From Sphingobacteriales bacterium 44-15 (GTDB lineage Bacteria; Bacteroidota; Bacteroidia; Chitinophagales; Chitinophagaceae): a stretch of DNA of 64,000 nt. The position numbers were made by a program, and so were the translations under genes. The DNA is taken from the NCBI GenBank assembly GCA_001899685.1, contig MKWG01000003.1:186001-250000 (forward strand). The letters run 5' to 3'. Below are positions 24,764 through 33,821 of this stretch, in pieces. The notes under the pieces are model-generated. The model did no database searches, was not told the DNA's origin, and saw nothing but the letters and a program-made list of their open reading frames with translations. Every line of letters begins with the position of its first letter. The stretch's first letter is position 1.

Positions 24764-27406
24764 ATGAACAGAAAAGGTTATTCCCTCCATATTGGATTAA
24801 ATGGAGTTGATGCGTCCCGCTATGATAACTGGGACGGAAAATTATTCGCCTGCGAAAATGATGCAACCGTTTATAAAACCATCGCCGAACAGTCGGGGTT
24901 TAGCAATATAGATATGCTGCTCACTAAAAAAGCCACCAGCGCAAATGTGCTGAAGACAATAAAAAAAGCAGCGGCGGAGCTGACAGCGGGAGATATATTC
25001 CTGATATCTTATTCCGGTCATGGTGGCACGGTTGAGGATGAAAACGGCGATGAGGATGACCTCCAGGATGAAACATGGTGCCTGCATGACCGCCAGTTGA
25101 TCGATGATGAATTGTTTGAAGCTTTCAGTGCTTTTGATGCTGATGTAAGGATACTCATGTTTTCAGATAGCTGTCACTCCGGTACTGTTGCGCGCTTTGC
25201 CCCGGGAGATAACAGCGCACTGGCCAGGCAAATGCGCCGGGAGCAGGAAAGAGAAGATGTCCTGGTAAAAGAAGGATATTTATCACGGCTGGTGCCTCGG
25301 GATAAGCAGGCTGGTATCAACAGATCTCAAAGTGCTGCGCTAAAGAAGATAAAAGAAAAGCCGGCTGTTTTAAAAAAAGATATCGACGCCGCTGTTATGC
25401 TTTTCGCCGCCTGCCAGGATAGCGAATCAGCCAGGGAACTGGGAGAGAATGGCGTATTTACCGCCACGCTGAAAAAGATCATCAGGTCGGGATTGCCCGA
25501 TACCATTAAAACATATAAGGACCTGTATAAGCAGATCAGCATAACCATTCCCAAAGTGCAATCGCCCAACCTCTTTTCCTATGGCAGGTCAATAGCTGTC
25601 TTCACCCCTGACATACCTTTCAGCATAGACGGAAGTCAAAAAGTCATAATCAGCTTTGACGGGAGTCCCTTACCCAAAAAGAAAATAAAAAAAAAGACAA
25701 GCGCTGACGGGCTGCTCATAGATACAGGCAGGCAGGCGCCGGCAGTGACCACAAGAAGCAAAGGAGCAAAAGCGCCTTTAAAACCATTGATCGAAACAGC
25801 TACAATAGCAGCGGCTGAAAATCCCTGGGATAAAGCCTACGAAACTTATTTTGCCAGAAAAAAAGCAAAGAAGCCCACTGTATTTGTAGAGCCCAATATT
25901 CAATCGGTATATATAAAAGAACAGGAAGCAAAATTAAGCCGGGATACAGTGAATAACTATCTCAGCAATTGGCCAAAGCCTGCTACAGGCGCTACAGAAT
26001 TTATCTGGCATCTTGATGATGAGCATTCTCAACTGCGCAAAGCCAGCATAGAAGTACAGAAAAAATTAAAATCCGATAAACGGCCCGGAGATAATATCCG
26101 CATTGGTCACATAGATACAGGATACCTGCCCGGCCATCCCAGCATCCCGAGAAACCTGCAAAAGGACCTGGGCGTGAGTTTCTGGAAAAATGAATTTGGC
26201 ATAAACAAAGCCATTGACCAACTGCACACCGGCACTATTGCAGAACAGGACGGGCACGGCACCGCCACGCTTGCACTGCTTGCCGGCAATAGCATTTCCC
26301 CGGAAGACTCTTATGCAGATTACCAGGGTGATTTCGGAGCTATCCCTTTTGCAGAGATCGTTCCTATTCGCATTTGCGATACTGTCTTCAATGCTTTTAA
26401 TGCCAATGATGTGGCAAGAGGCATTGAGTATGCTGTTGACTATGGCTGCGAAGTGATCACTATGTCAATGGCGGGATATCCTACACGGCAGGTAGCCAAA
26501 GCGGTCAATATGGCCTATGAAAAAGGCGTTGTGGTAGTAACTGCTGCCGGTAACAATTTCGTAAAAGGATTGGGAAAGCTTTCTCCCAAAGCTGTTTTAT
26601 ATCCCGCCAGGTTCGACAGGGTAATAGCAGCTACAGGAGCCTGCTATGATCACATGCCTTACGACATGGACGCTCCCCGGGATGTAATGAAGGCTAGATC
26701 GGAAGGCGGCGAATTCATGCAGGGAAGCTGGGGACCCGAGCAGGCTATGGACAGGGCAGTAGCAGCATATACTCCTAATGTAGCCTGGGCTTCTTTCGAC
26801 AAGCCTTACAAATTTTCCCGCGCCGGCGGAGGCACATCTTCCGCTACGCCGCAGGTAGCGGCAACAGCAGCATTATGGCTTTTATACCATCGCAATGAGC
26901 TAAAGAACTTCACCGGCAAAAACGCGTGGAAAAGAGTGGAAGCCGCACGCAGGGCCATATTCAGCACTGCAAGCAAATCCTATCCATATTACAAAAAGTA
27001 TTACGGCAACGGCATCATCCGTGCCTATGATGCGCTGGGTATTGCAGACTTCAATGGTTTGACACCATCACCCGAAGCGAAGGTATCTTTCCTGGGTATC
27101 ATTCCTTTTATCAGCACCTGGATAAGAAGCAGGAACAGAAGCAGATCCACTGCACCAACAACGCAGGATAAGGAGTTAACCGAAATGATCTCCCTTGAGC
27201 TGATGCAGGTGATATACCAGGATGAAACATTAATGGATTATGCCGAGGTGATTGAATTTGAAAAGCCCGATGGCGCAGATTTCCTGCAGGATCCCGCTGC
27301 CAGGAACAAATTCTTCGGACTGATCAGGCAATCGCCTTATGCTTCTGATTTCCTGAAGGGTGTACTGGTAACGGATGAGCCGAAAAAGAAAGGTATGCGC
27401 AGGTAA
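24764..27406 (+). CDS. Caspase-subtilase fusion protease (C14 + S8 in one chain)
   Basis: An 880-residue protein without signal peptide or membrane span, so probably cytoplasmic. Residues ~5-280 form a prokaryotic caspase/metacaspase domain: His86 in SYSGHGG and Cys137 in SDSCHSGT are the catalytic dyad, and MLFAACQDSESARE with NGVFTATL is the p10-like part. A basic, disordered-looking linker follows (~300-440, with KKKIKKK at 306-312). Residues ~444-760 are a subtilisin-like S8 domain: Asp451 in HIDTGY, His499 in DGHGT, oxyanion Asn597 in AAGNN and Ser692 in GTSSATP, all intact. The last ~120 residues are acidic and helical. Both neighbours are on the opposite strand, so it acts alone. Function unknown; regulated proteolysis, self-activation or a stress/abortive response are possible. 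Confidence 0.93.
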   Translation: MNRKGYSLHIGLNGVDASRYDNWDGKLFACENDATVYKTIAEQSGFSNIDMLLTKKATSANVLKTIKKAAAELTAGDIFLISYSGHGGTVEDENGDEDDLQDETWCLHDRQLIDDELFEAFSAFDADVRILMFSDSCHSGTVARFAPGDNSALARQMRREQEREDVLVKEGYLSRLVPRDKQAGINRSQSAALKKIKEKPAVLKKDIDAAVMLFAACQDSESARELGENGVFTATLKKIIRSGLPDTIKTYKDLYKQISITIPKVQSPNLFSYGRSIAVFTPDIPFSIDGSQKVIISFDGSPLPKKKIKKKTSADGLLIDTGRQAPAVTTRSKGAKAPLKPLIETATIAAAENPWDKAYETYFARKKAKKPTVFVEPNIQSVYIKEQEAKLSRDTVNNYLSNWPKPATGATEFIWHLDDEHSQLRKASIEVQKKLKSDKRPGDNIRIGHIDTGYLPGHPSIPRNLQKDLGVSFWKNEFGINKAIDQLHTGTIAEQDGHGTATLALLAGNSISPEDSYADYQGDFGAIPFAEIVPIRICDTVFNAFNANDVARGIEYAVDYGCEVITMSMAGYPTRQVAKAVNMAYEKGVVVVTAAGNNFVKGLGKLSPKAVLYPARFDRVIAATGACYDHMPYDMDAPRDVMKARSEGGEFMQGSWGPEQAMDRAVAAYTPNVAWASFDKPYKFSRAGGGTSSATPQVAATAALWLLYHRNELKNFTGKNAWKRVEAARRAIFSTASKSYPYYKKYYGNGIIRAYDALGIADFNGLTPSPEAKVSFLGIIPFISTWIRSRNRSRSTAPTTQDKELTEMISLELMQVIYQDETLMDYAEVIEFEKPDGADFLQDPAARNKFFGLIRQSPYASDFLKGVLVTDEPKKKGMRR

Positions 27407-27425
27407 AGCTTTTACGCAAAGCAGG

Positions 27426-28451
27426 TTATGTCCTGATCTCCCGGCGCATAAAAAGGTAGTATGTCAGCGCAAAGCAAACCATTGTTGCTGCAAGCAGTCC
27501 TGTTATCTGCGGCCATACGATCATAAGACTTTCCTTAAACGGCAATGGAGATGGGATGGCACCGGCCATCTGTTCTACAGTTAACGGGCCAAGACTTCTT
27601 ACAGAAGGCATGAGCAATGTTGTTGCCGCATCGGTATATAACTGGCTCGGTGCAAGACGCAGGAGAGACAGCAGCAGATTATTATAGGATAACATTTCTT
27701 CGGGTTGAAGATAACCCAAATCAGGAAGCATAGCATTCACCACAAGGTTTACAATGATCTGGTAAAATACTGTAAAAAAGAGCCATATCCCTATGACCGT
27801 GAGCGCGGAAGTTGCCGCATGCCTGAAGCAGACAGATAAACAAATGGCAAGGCTCAGCCAGAAACCTACATATATGATGCTCAGCACGATAAACGCCAGT
27901 ATGCGAAGCAACTCCACAGCCTCTACCGGCACCCCTGTAATGATCAGCCCACCGCCAATCATCAGCAACACCAGGGAAAGGAACAAAATACTTACTACCA
28001 GTAATGCGCCGCAGAATTTTGCCAGCAATACATTGTCGCGATAAACAGGCTGCGCCATCAGCCGCGTTAATGTGCCATTGTTTTGTTCTGCATTTACCGC
28101 ATCAAATCCAAGCGCAATACCCAGCAACGGACCCAAAAAACTGATAAATATATGAAAGGTAGGCAATGTGCCATCTGAAGTAGTAAGCAGCTTCAGGTAT
28201 ACAAAAAGCCTGTCGGGGTCTTTCATATTGTTCACCGCCTTACTGATATTGCCGACGGATACATACATAGACCCCAGGAAAGTAAGCACAACCAGCATGA
28301 GCATCACAATAAACCGCCAGCTGCGAATATGGTCTCCTGTTTCTTTACGCACCATTACCCAAAACGGGCTTACAGGAGTTTGCCGTACCTTACTATTGCG
28401 TGTTGCTCCTTTTGAAAAAAGATCTTTGAAATAAACCAGCGAACTTTCCAT
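27426..28451 (-). CDS. ABC transporter permease (ABC-2 type)
   Basis: A 341-residue membrane protein with a short cytoplasmic N-terminus, one helix (~47-67), a long extracytoplasmic loop and five more helices. WVMVRKETGDHIRSWRF and the AEQNNGTLTRLMAQPVYRDN coupling region are typical of ABC-2/NosY-like permeases. The drawn start (28451) overlaps the ATPase gene by 59 nt; an internal ATG at 28355 (MVRKETG) would remove the overlap, and the true start is uncertain. It is the last gene of the unit NEW3-ATPase-permease and should form the membrane channel of the exporter. Confidence 0.88.
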   Translation of the reverse strand: MESSLVYFKDLFSKGATRNSKVRQTPVSPFWVMVRKETGDHIRSWRFIVMLMLVVLTFLGSMYVSVGNISKAVNNMKDPDRLFVYLKLLTTSDGTLPTFHIFISFLGPLLGIALGFDAVNAEQNNGTLTRLMAQPVYRDNVLLAKFCGALLVVSILFLSLVLLMIGGGLIITGVPVEAVELLRILAFIVLSIIYVGFWLSLAICLSVCFRHAATSALTVIGIWLFFTVFYQIIVNLVVNAMLPDLGYLQPEEMLSYNNLLLSLLRLAPSQLYTDAATTLLMPSVRSLGPLTVEQMAGAIPSPLPFKESLMIVWPQITGLLAATMVCFALTYYLFMRREIRT

Positions 28452-29412
28452 TAGCAGTATTATTCTTTAGATTGTTTTCAAAATAACGATGATATATCTC
28501 ATCCAAACCGTACTCTTTTTTATGAACGCCTGTAATGTTCATTCCTTGTTCAACAAGAAAGCGAACAATATCAGGCGTGATATCTTCCCTGCACGACAGC
28601 TCAATAGTGCTTTCTTTAACTTCAACATTCCTGACTGCATCCAGCTTTCGCAGCTCTTCAGCGGGTCCCCAAGAGGAAGGCAAAGCTTCTCTAGCGGTGA
28701 TCACTACCACATAAGATTCTTCGCCGAATAAATTACGCGACAGCGTTTCAATATTTCCTTCTACCAATAGCTTGCCATTCACAAAAATGCCTACACGGTC
28801 GCAAACCTGCTGTACCTGGTGCAAATGGTGCGAAGACAGCAATACGGTAAGTCCCTGTTGCCGGCTGAGCCGGCGGATAAGAGAGAGAAATTCTTTTATA
28901 CCGCTGGGATCAATACCCAGGGTAGGCTCGTCGAGTATAATTACTTCCGGGTCCCTGATCAGCACATCGGCAAGCCCCAGCCGCTGTTTCATACCACGGG
29001 AATAGGCTGATGTTTTTTTATGCATTTCTTCACCCAGCCCCACCAGTTCCATGGTTTCACGTGTGCGTGCTTCTATTTCTTCTCCTGCAATTCCATTGAG
29101 CCGAGCTATGTACATAAGATTTTCAAAGGCTGTCATATCATCATAAAAGCCTACGCTGTCCGGCATATAGCCCACCTTCTGCTTTACGGCAATGGGGTGC
29201 ATGGTCGCGTTTACACCGCAAACACGGGCACTGCCCGCAGAAGGTTCCGCCAACCCGAGCATCATCAGTATGGTAGTAGTCTTGCCGGCGCCATTAGGAC
29301 CCAGGAGACCAAATATTTCTCCCCTGTCAATCTTCAGGTAAAGATTGTCAACGGCTTTCACAGAACCGTAGCATTTCGTCAATCCTTCCAGTTCAATGAT
29401 TGGATCTTCCAT
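28393..29412 (-). CDS. ABC transporter ATP-binding protein
   Basis: A 339-residue ATPase. Walker A GPNGAGKTT, signature YSRGMKQRLGLAD, Walker B VIILDEPTLG and the switch His in LLSSHHLHQV are all present. The C-terminal ~100 residues form the extra regulatory domain of CcmA/NatA-like exporter ATPases. ATG 29412 (MEDPIIELEG) is preferred; a GTG at 29418 abuts the stop of the NEW3 gene. It powers the permease encoded next and is translationally coupled to the NEW3 gene (6-nt gap). Confidence 0.93.
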   Translation of the reverse strand: MEDPIIELEGLTKCYGSVKAVDNLYLKIDRGEIFGLLGPNGAGKTTTILMMLGLAEPSAGSARVCGVNATMHPIAVKQKVGYMPDSVGFYDDMTAFENLMYIARLNGIAGEEIEARTRETMELVGLGEEMHKKTSAYSRGMKQRLGLADVLIRDPEVIILDEPTLGIDPSGIKEFLSLIRRLSRQQGLTVLLSSHHLHQVQQVCDRVGIFVNGKLLVEGNIETLSRNLFGEESYVVVITAREALPSSWGPAEELRKLDAVRNVEVKESTIELSCREDITPDIVRFLVEQGMNITGVHKKEYGLDEIYHRYFENNLKNNTANGKFAGLFQRSFFKRSNTQ

Positions 29413-29418
29413 AATCAC

Positions 29419-30282
29419 TTATCTTCTTCCGTATTTACGAATCAGGTAATACACTATTCCTAAAGCTAACAATATAACCAGTATGCCTAACCATCCGGAG
29501 AGCAGGGAGGTTTTTACCGTCATGCGAAACACAGCATTAGAGGTAGTACTGCTGTTCCTGGCGGTAAGTGTTGTAACATAATCGCCTGCGATGGTTTTAT
29601 CCGGAACACTTAGCGTTGCTTTAATATCCATTGTCTGCCCGGGATCCAGCCTTTCAATTTTAGAGGGTTCAAATGTTGCGCTCCACTGTGTTGGCGTTTG
29701 TGAGGAAAACTCAACTGCATCAAGCGGAAGCGTACCTGTATTTTTTACAACCAGTTGTACCTGTTTGCTCCTGCCCTCGGTGATATCATCACTTAAGCGC
29801 CCGGTAGGAGTGGTAAGCTCAAGGCCATAGTTGCCTTTCACCACTGCCTCAAGTTCCACGCGAAGCGTATCGCCATTGCTGATAGCGCTGACCGGTATAT
29901 TGTATTTGCCGGGCTTTGCTTCGGGGGCAGCGGTAATTTCAACAGATATCTCCTGTGTCTTACCGGAATCCAGCTTCACGGCCGCAACCTGGGTACCTTC
30001 CGTGCGAAAGGTCTTGATCCATCCATCGGGAGCGTCGGCCTTCAATTCATAGATATCCGTATGACCACTACCGTTGTGCAGGGATGTACTGTAGCGGAAG
30101 GGGTCCTTCACTGCAGCTTCAATATTCATCAGACGCGCCGTAAAGGTTGATTTGCGCTTACCATCCCCCTGCTGGGCCTGAGAGGACAATGTAAAACAGA
30201 TAACAAAAACAGATAAACAAAAAAACGAACAGAAATAAGATCGCAGACAGTTCTGCCGGGAACAGGTATATTTCGCTATCAT
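29419..30282 (-). CDS. NEW3-domain exported protein with C-terminal membrane anchor
   Basis: A 287-residue protein: signal peptide (~1-37, ending SSQAQQ), beta-sandwich NEW3-type domains (~50-145 and ~150-255), then a transmembrane helix (WLGILVILLALGIVYYLI) and a short RKYGRR tail, so the body faces the periplasm. NEW3 repeats show as DGWIKTFRTEGTQVAAVKLD and the LPLDAVEFSSQTPTQWSATF segment. Its linkage to an ABC ATPase and permease (first gene, 6 nt before the ATPase ATG) recurs in other bacteria and archaea and suggests a substrate-capture or polymer-binding partner of the exporter. Substrate unknown. Confidence 0.82.
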   Translation of the reverse strand: MIAKYTCSRQNCLRSYFCSFFCLSVFVICFTLSSQAQQGDGKRKSTFTARLMNIEAAVKDPFRYSTSLHNGSGHTDIYELKADAPDGWIKTFRTEGTQVAAVKLDSGKTQEISVEITAAPEAKPGKYNIPVSAISNGDTLRVELEAVVKGNYGLELTTPTGRLSDDITEGRSKQVQLVVKNTGTLPLDAVEFSSQTPTQWSATFEPSKIERLDPGQTMDIKATLSVPDKTIAGDYVTTLTARNSSTTSNAVFRMTVKTSLLSGWLGILVILLALGIVYYLIRKYGRR

Positions 30283-30389
30283 AGCATTAACAAATATTTG
30301 AGCATTTATTAATAAAATAGTAGCTTCTTAAGCAGCCGTTGCGAAAATAGTAATACGAGAAAAAAGGTTTTGTTAATGAAATACAAAAG

Positions 30390-30512
30390 ATGAGGTTTCG
30401 GGTTTCAGGTTTTGAGTTTCAGGTTGTTCATCATTGCCTGCTCGCTCCTTTCACGTTTCAAGTCTCTCGTTTCACGTTTTACCATTCACCCTTCACCATT
30501 GCCCATTCACCT
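30390..30512. repeat. Family A/D short-repeat patch
   Basis: GGTTTCGGGTTTCAGG, TTTCACGTTTCAAGTCTC, CGTTTCACGTTTTACC and CCATTCACCCTTCACCATTG follow one another with no gene. The last motif also occurs at about 15895 and 41575. Confidence 0.5.
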
Positions 30513-30513
30513 T

Positions 30514-32718
30514 TTACCGCGCTCCCGGCGGACAATACTTCCGCAGGTAATCAGTATACAATGTCTGCAGGTGCTTGCTGGTGCCCTCTCCTTCACTGAT
30601 ACTATGCGTCCGGTTGGGATAAGCCATAAACTGGAACTGCTTATTGTATTTGATCAGTTCATTCAGCAGCATTTCAGCATTTTGATAATGCACATTATCA
30701 TCGCCTGTGCCGTGAATATATAAGAGATTGCCCTGCAGTCCGCTGACATGTGAAACAGGCGAACCTTTAATAAAGTCTTCCCTGTTTTCCTGCGGGATAC
30801 CCATATACCGTTCCTGGTATATATTATCATATGTAAGCTGATTGGCAACAGCGGCAATCGCTATTCCCGTTTTAAAAATACCGGGATACTGAAAAAGTAA
30901 ATTGAGTGTGGAGGACCCGCCACCGCTCCACCCCCAGCAGGCCACCCGTGTAGTGTCAAGGTATGGGCGTTGCTCCAGCAGCTTTTTCATAGCCATCGCC
31001 TGGTCGCGTATATTGATGATACCTATATTCCTGTAAATAGCCTTGCGCCATGCAGCGCCTTTTAAAGAAGGGGTACCCCGGTTGTTGAATGAAACATAGA
31101 AATAACCATCCTGCGACATATCACCTGTGTACATGCGATTTTTACCTGCAGAGATTATATCTTCTACGGTAGTGGCCGCCGGTTCGCCATATACATACAG
31201 CAATACGGGATACTTTTTTGAAGGATCAAAATTGTCCGGTTTGGTGATCCAGCCATCCATAGTAATATTGTCATCCGTAGTAATGGTGAAAAACTCTATA
31301 CTCCTGCGCTCTGTTGTTTTCATATTTTTTGCAATACTCTGATCATCGCGCAGCGGCTTATGATCCGGGAGGCTTATCCATTCATACACATTAGGCGTAT
31401 TGCGGTTGGTGAATGTATGCAACGCCAGATGCGCTCCCGGCGATATATCATAGCCGTGCGTACCTTTCAAATCTGCGGGCGATACCAGCTCAGGCTTTCC
31501 CTTCCCGTCGAGCGTTGTCCTGTAGAGATAGCGCTGAATGGCGCTTTCAGGAGATGCAATAAAATATACGTAGTTATTCTTTTCATCAATAGCGCTCAAT
31601 GTTTCGATATCGTAGTTGCCCTGTGTAAGCAATACTTCTTTTTTCCCATCGGCGGATATACGATAGATATGGCGCCAGCCGTCTTTTTCACTTACCCACA
31701 AAAAGTCTTTTCCTCCGTTGATCCACTCCCAGCCTACCGGATCATCATCATTCCACCTGCTTTTGATATCTATCCATGCTTTGTCTGTTTCTATATATAT
31801 ATCTTTCGCTGTTCCCCTGTCAGCAGCACATACAAATATTTTACTTTCATTCTGTTTACGGTTCAGCTGCTGTACTATAAGTGTATGATCATCTCCTGTC
31901 CACTCCATCCTGGGAAGATAATGCTGCTGCGGATCGCCCGGGATGTTCATCCATGTCGTTTTCCCGCCACCGGCACTCACTACGCCTATTCTTACTATAG
32001 ACGGAGGCTCGCCTACTTTGGGATATTCCACAGGTACCACAAACGAATAAATCGAATCTGTTGTATTCAGCATAAGATAATCCCTGGTCTTTCTTGCATC
32101 TACCTGCCAGTATGCAATGCTTTTGCTGTCGCTGCTCCACCTGAAACCGTCGCGGCATCCAAATTCTTCTTCATACACCCAGTCAAAAGTGCCATTGATC
32201 AGTTGGCGCGTACCATCGGTGGTCAATGCAATCGTTGTTCCGGTATTTACATCTTCCACATAAATATTCCTTTCACTTACATAAGCTACTTTTTTTGCAT
32301 CGGGAGAGAGTTTGGCATACATTAAGCTCTGCGAAGGCTTTCCTTTTCCTACCTGCCTTAACTGCCCGGTTGCCCTGTTCAATATCCAGTAATCCCCCCT
32401 CGTCCTGTATCTCCATACTTTAGCGGTATTTGTAAATATGAGCAGGATATTATCGTCGGCGCTTATTTCAAAATCAGCCACATCCAAAGGCGCCATGCTG
32501 CCCCCCGGTGTTAGCCGGGCAGGGCTGACTAATGCAGTAACAGGTTGTGCAGCCTGTGGGTTGATCCGTTGTATGGTCTGCCTGTCTGCCTGGTAAAACC
32601 CGGTCCCGTCTTTTGTCCAGTTGACTTCTTTGGCTCTGAATTGTCCGAAAGAGGAAATATAGCATACAATAAAAAACAGGAGGAGCACTTTTGTACGAAT
32701 AAACGCGGTGTGTTGCAT
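30514..32718 (-). CDS. S9-family dipeptidyl peptidase (DPP-IV-like), exported
   Basis: A 734-residue enzyme with a signal peptide (KVLLLFFIVCYISSFGQ). A beta-propeller DPP-IV N-terminal domain (~70-440) precedes the alpha/beta hydrolase domain (~510-734). The catalytic Ser is S598 in CWGWSGGGSS, the Asp is D673 or D674 in HGTGDDNVHY, and the His is H705 in PNRTHSI. The conserved YEEEFGCRDGFRWSSD segment of the propeller supplies the Glu pair that binds the substrate N-terminus in DPP-IV, so it should release X-Pro or X-Ala dipeptides in the periplasm. Monocistronic, with repeat families on both sides. Confidence 0.95.
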   Translation of the reverse strand: MQHTAFIRTKVLLLFFIVCYISSFGQFRAKEVNWTKDGTGFYQADRQTIQRINPQAAQPVTALVSPARLTPGGSMAPLDVADFEISADDNILLIFTNTAKVWRYRTRGDYWILNRATGQLRQVGKGKPSQSLMYAKLSPDAKKVAYVSERNIYVEDVNTGTTIALTTDGTRQLINGTFDWVYEEEFGCRDGFRWSSDSKSIAYWQVDARKTRDYLMLNTTDSIYSFVVPVEYPKVGEPPSIVRIGVVSAGGGKTTWMNIPGDPQQHYLPRMEWTGDDHTLIVQQLNRKQNESKIFVCAADRGTAKDIYIETDKAWIDIKSRWNDDDPVGWEWINGGKDFLWVSEKDGWRHIYRISADGKKEVLLTQGNYDIETLSAIDEKNNYVYFIASPESAIQRYLYRTTLDGKGKPELVSPADLKGTHGYDISPGAHLALHTFTNRNTPNVYEWISLPDHKPLRDDQSIAKNMKTTERRSIEFFTITTDDNITMDGWITKPDNFDPSKKYPVLLYVYGEPAATTVEDIISAGKNRMYTGDMSQDGYFYVSFNNRGTPSLKGAAWRKAIYRNIGIINIRDQAMAMKKLLEQRPYLDTTRVACWGWSGGGSSTLNLLFQYPGIFKTGIAIAAVANQLTYDNIYQERYMGIPQENREDFIKGSPVSHVSGLQGNLLYIHGTGDDNVHYQNAEMLLNELIKYNKQFQFMAYPNRTHSISEGEGTSKHLQTLYTDYLRKYCPPGAR

Positions 32719-32831
32719 AAAGGAACTTATTTTGAAGGGTAAATATAAAAGAGAATGTAATACAAGGGAAAAGCTTTTGATAAGTGGTGAAAACTATCAT
32801 TAGTATATACTCCTTTAGCTGGCTTTGTGCT

Positions 32832-33032
32832 CTTTGCCTGCCCGACCAGGCATTCAGGCGGGCGTAATTTCTTAGCGTGCTTTGCGGTAAAATATAACCA
32901 CAAAGGAAATACAAAGCCGGCCTGACGGCAGTCAGGTTTTTCGCCCGCCTGAATGATCTTCAGATCGGGCAGGCAATGACCACAAAGAAATCTAATGAAT
33001 ATATCGTATGTTTTGCAGGCGCCCCTGCTTAG
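32832..33032. repeat. Family B MITE-like repeat (copy 2)
   Basis: About 201 bp, in the same orientation as copy 1 and highly similar, with arms CTTTGCCTGCCCGA (32832) and TCGGGCAGGC (about 32965) and ending TTTTGCAGGCGCCCCTGCTTA. It fills most of the 392-bp gap between the DPP gene start and the S4-protein gene; the remainder (33033-33110) shows nothing definite. As with copy 1, its end lies about 80 bp upstream of a plus-strand start codon. Confidence 0.85.
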
Positions 33033-33110
33033 CTAATTTGAGATAACACTGCCTGGGGCGCATTTCGAATAAAATTGTGGAAATTGCGGTAATTAAAGAG
33101 TGCTGCAGCC

Positions 33111-33503
33111 ATGACAGATAACAATAAAGAAAAACTGAGACTCGACAAGTATTTATGGGCTATCCGCATCTTCAAAACCAGGAGCCTGGCAAGTGAAGCC
33201 TGCGACAAGGGGAAAGTAAAATATAATGGCGACCAGGTAAAGCCATCGAAGAATGTGCACCCGGGTGATGAATACGAAATTAAGACAGAAGCAAAAAGAT
33301 GGCGCATAAAAGTAGCCGGATTATTGCATAACCGCGTACAGTACAGTGAAGCCATCAAATACTATATTGACATTACTCCTGCGGAAGAAATAGAAAGAAT
33401 TCAATACCAGGCTTCCAGCTTTCATACCGGAAAACGGCTGAGCAAAGTGGGAAGACCTACCAAAAAAGACCGCAGGGATATTGACGGATTCCTTGAAGAA
33501 TAA
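33111..33503 (+). CDS. S4-domain RNA-binding protein (Hsp15-like)
   Basis: A 130-residue basic protein. The S4 fold runs from ~9 to ~75 (RLDKYLWAIRIFKTRSLASE, KVKYNGDQVKPS, HPGDEYEI), with a Lys/Arg-rich tail (RLSKVGRPTKKDRRDIDGF). Relatives such as Hsp15 bind peptidyl-tRNA-carrying 50S subunits and help recycle stalled ribosomes. The tail length fits the Bacteroidota subgroup. Not clearly in an operon; trmD follows 319 bp downstream. Confidence 0.88.
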   Translation: MTDNNKEKLRLDKYLWAIRIFKTRSLASEACDKGKVKYNGDQVKPSKNVHPGDEYEIKTEAKRWRIKVAGLLHNRVQYSEAIKYYIDITPAEEIERIQYQASSFHTGKRLSKVGRPTKKDRRDIDGFLEE

Positions 33504-33654
33504 TTTTTTTCATCTCCATACATCCTTTCTCTTTCATACTTCGTCTAAAAATGTGAAGTTGTTTTACGCTTACCGGATGACTACCTCTGTAAAGCTCTTG
33601 TAGTCATAGCGCCCTTAAAAATATTAATGCAGGTTATTTTCAATCCGTACCCCA

Positions 33655-33759
33655 TTGTATGCAGACCGGCCGCAAGAAGTTGATTGACCAATCAGGAGCT
33701 GAAACCGTAGGCACCTTTGTATCCTGATCATTCCACCCATTTAGCCGGTCTGTATACAA
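33655..33759. other. Long inverted repeat, possible structured RNA
   Basis: TTGTATGCAGACCGGC (33655-33670) pairs with GCCGGTCTGTATACAA (33744-33759), 16 bp with one G-T pair. Inside, ATCAGGA (about 33691) pairs with TCCTGAT (about 33722). The apical part contains GAAACCGTAGGCACC. No T-tract follows. It does not resemble the dispersed repeat families and was seen only once. Confidence 0.6.
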
Positions 33760-33809
33760 ATGTTATATCATTATTCCCCCGGAAATACTGTACTTTAGAT
33801 CACCTGGCT

Positions 33810-33817
33810 ATCTTTGC
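33810..33817 (+). promoter_or_regulatory. TAnnTTTG box 4 bp before the trmD ATG
   Basis: TATCTTTG is an exact match to the Bacteroidota -7 consensus. With a start ~7 nt downstream, the trmD mRNA would be leaderless or nearly so. It may equally be chance in AT-rich DNA. Confidence 0.4.
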
Positions 33818-33821
33818 AGCT

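Larger units (their letters stand above)
33504..33821. other. 318-bp intergenic region upstream of trmD
   Basis: No ORF is supported; the frame upstream of trmD from 33717 is an open extension only. The region contains the 105-nt inverted-repeat structure at 33655-33759 and the promoter-like TATCTTTG at 33810. Confidence 0.5.

Noticed and set aside
31360..32325. 321-codon plus-strand open frame
   Set aside because: Antisense shadow of the DPP-IV-like gene; composition unlike a protein family.
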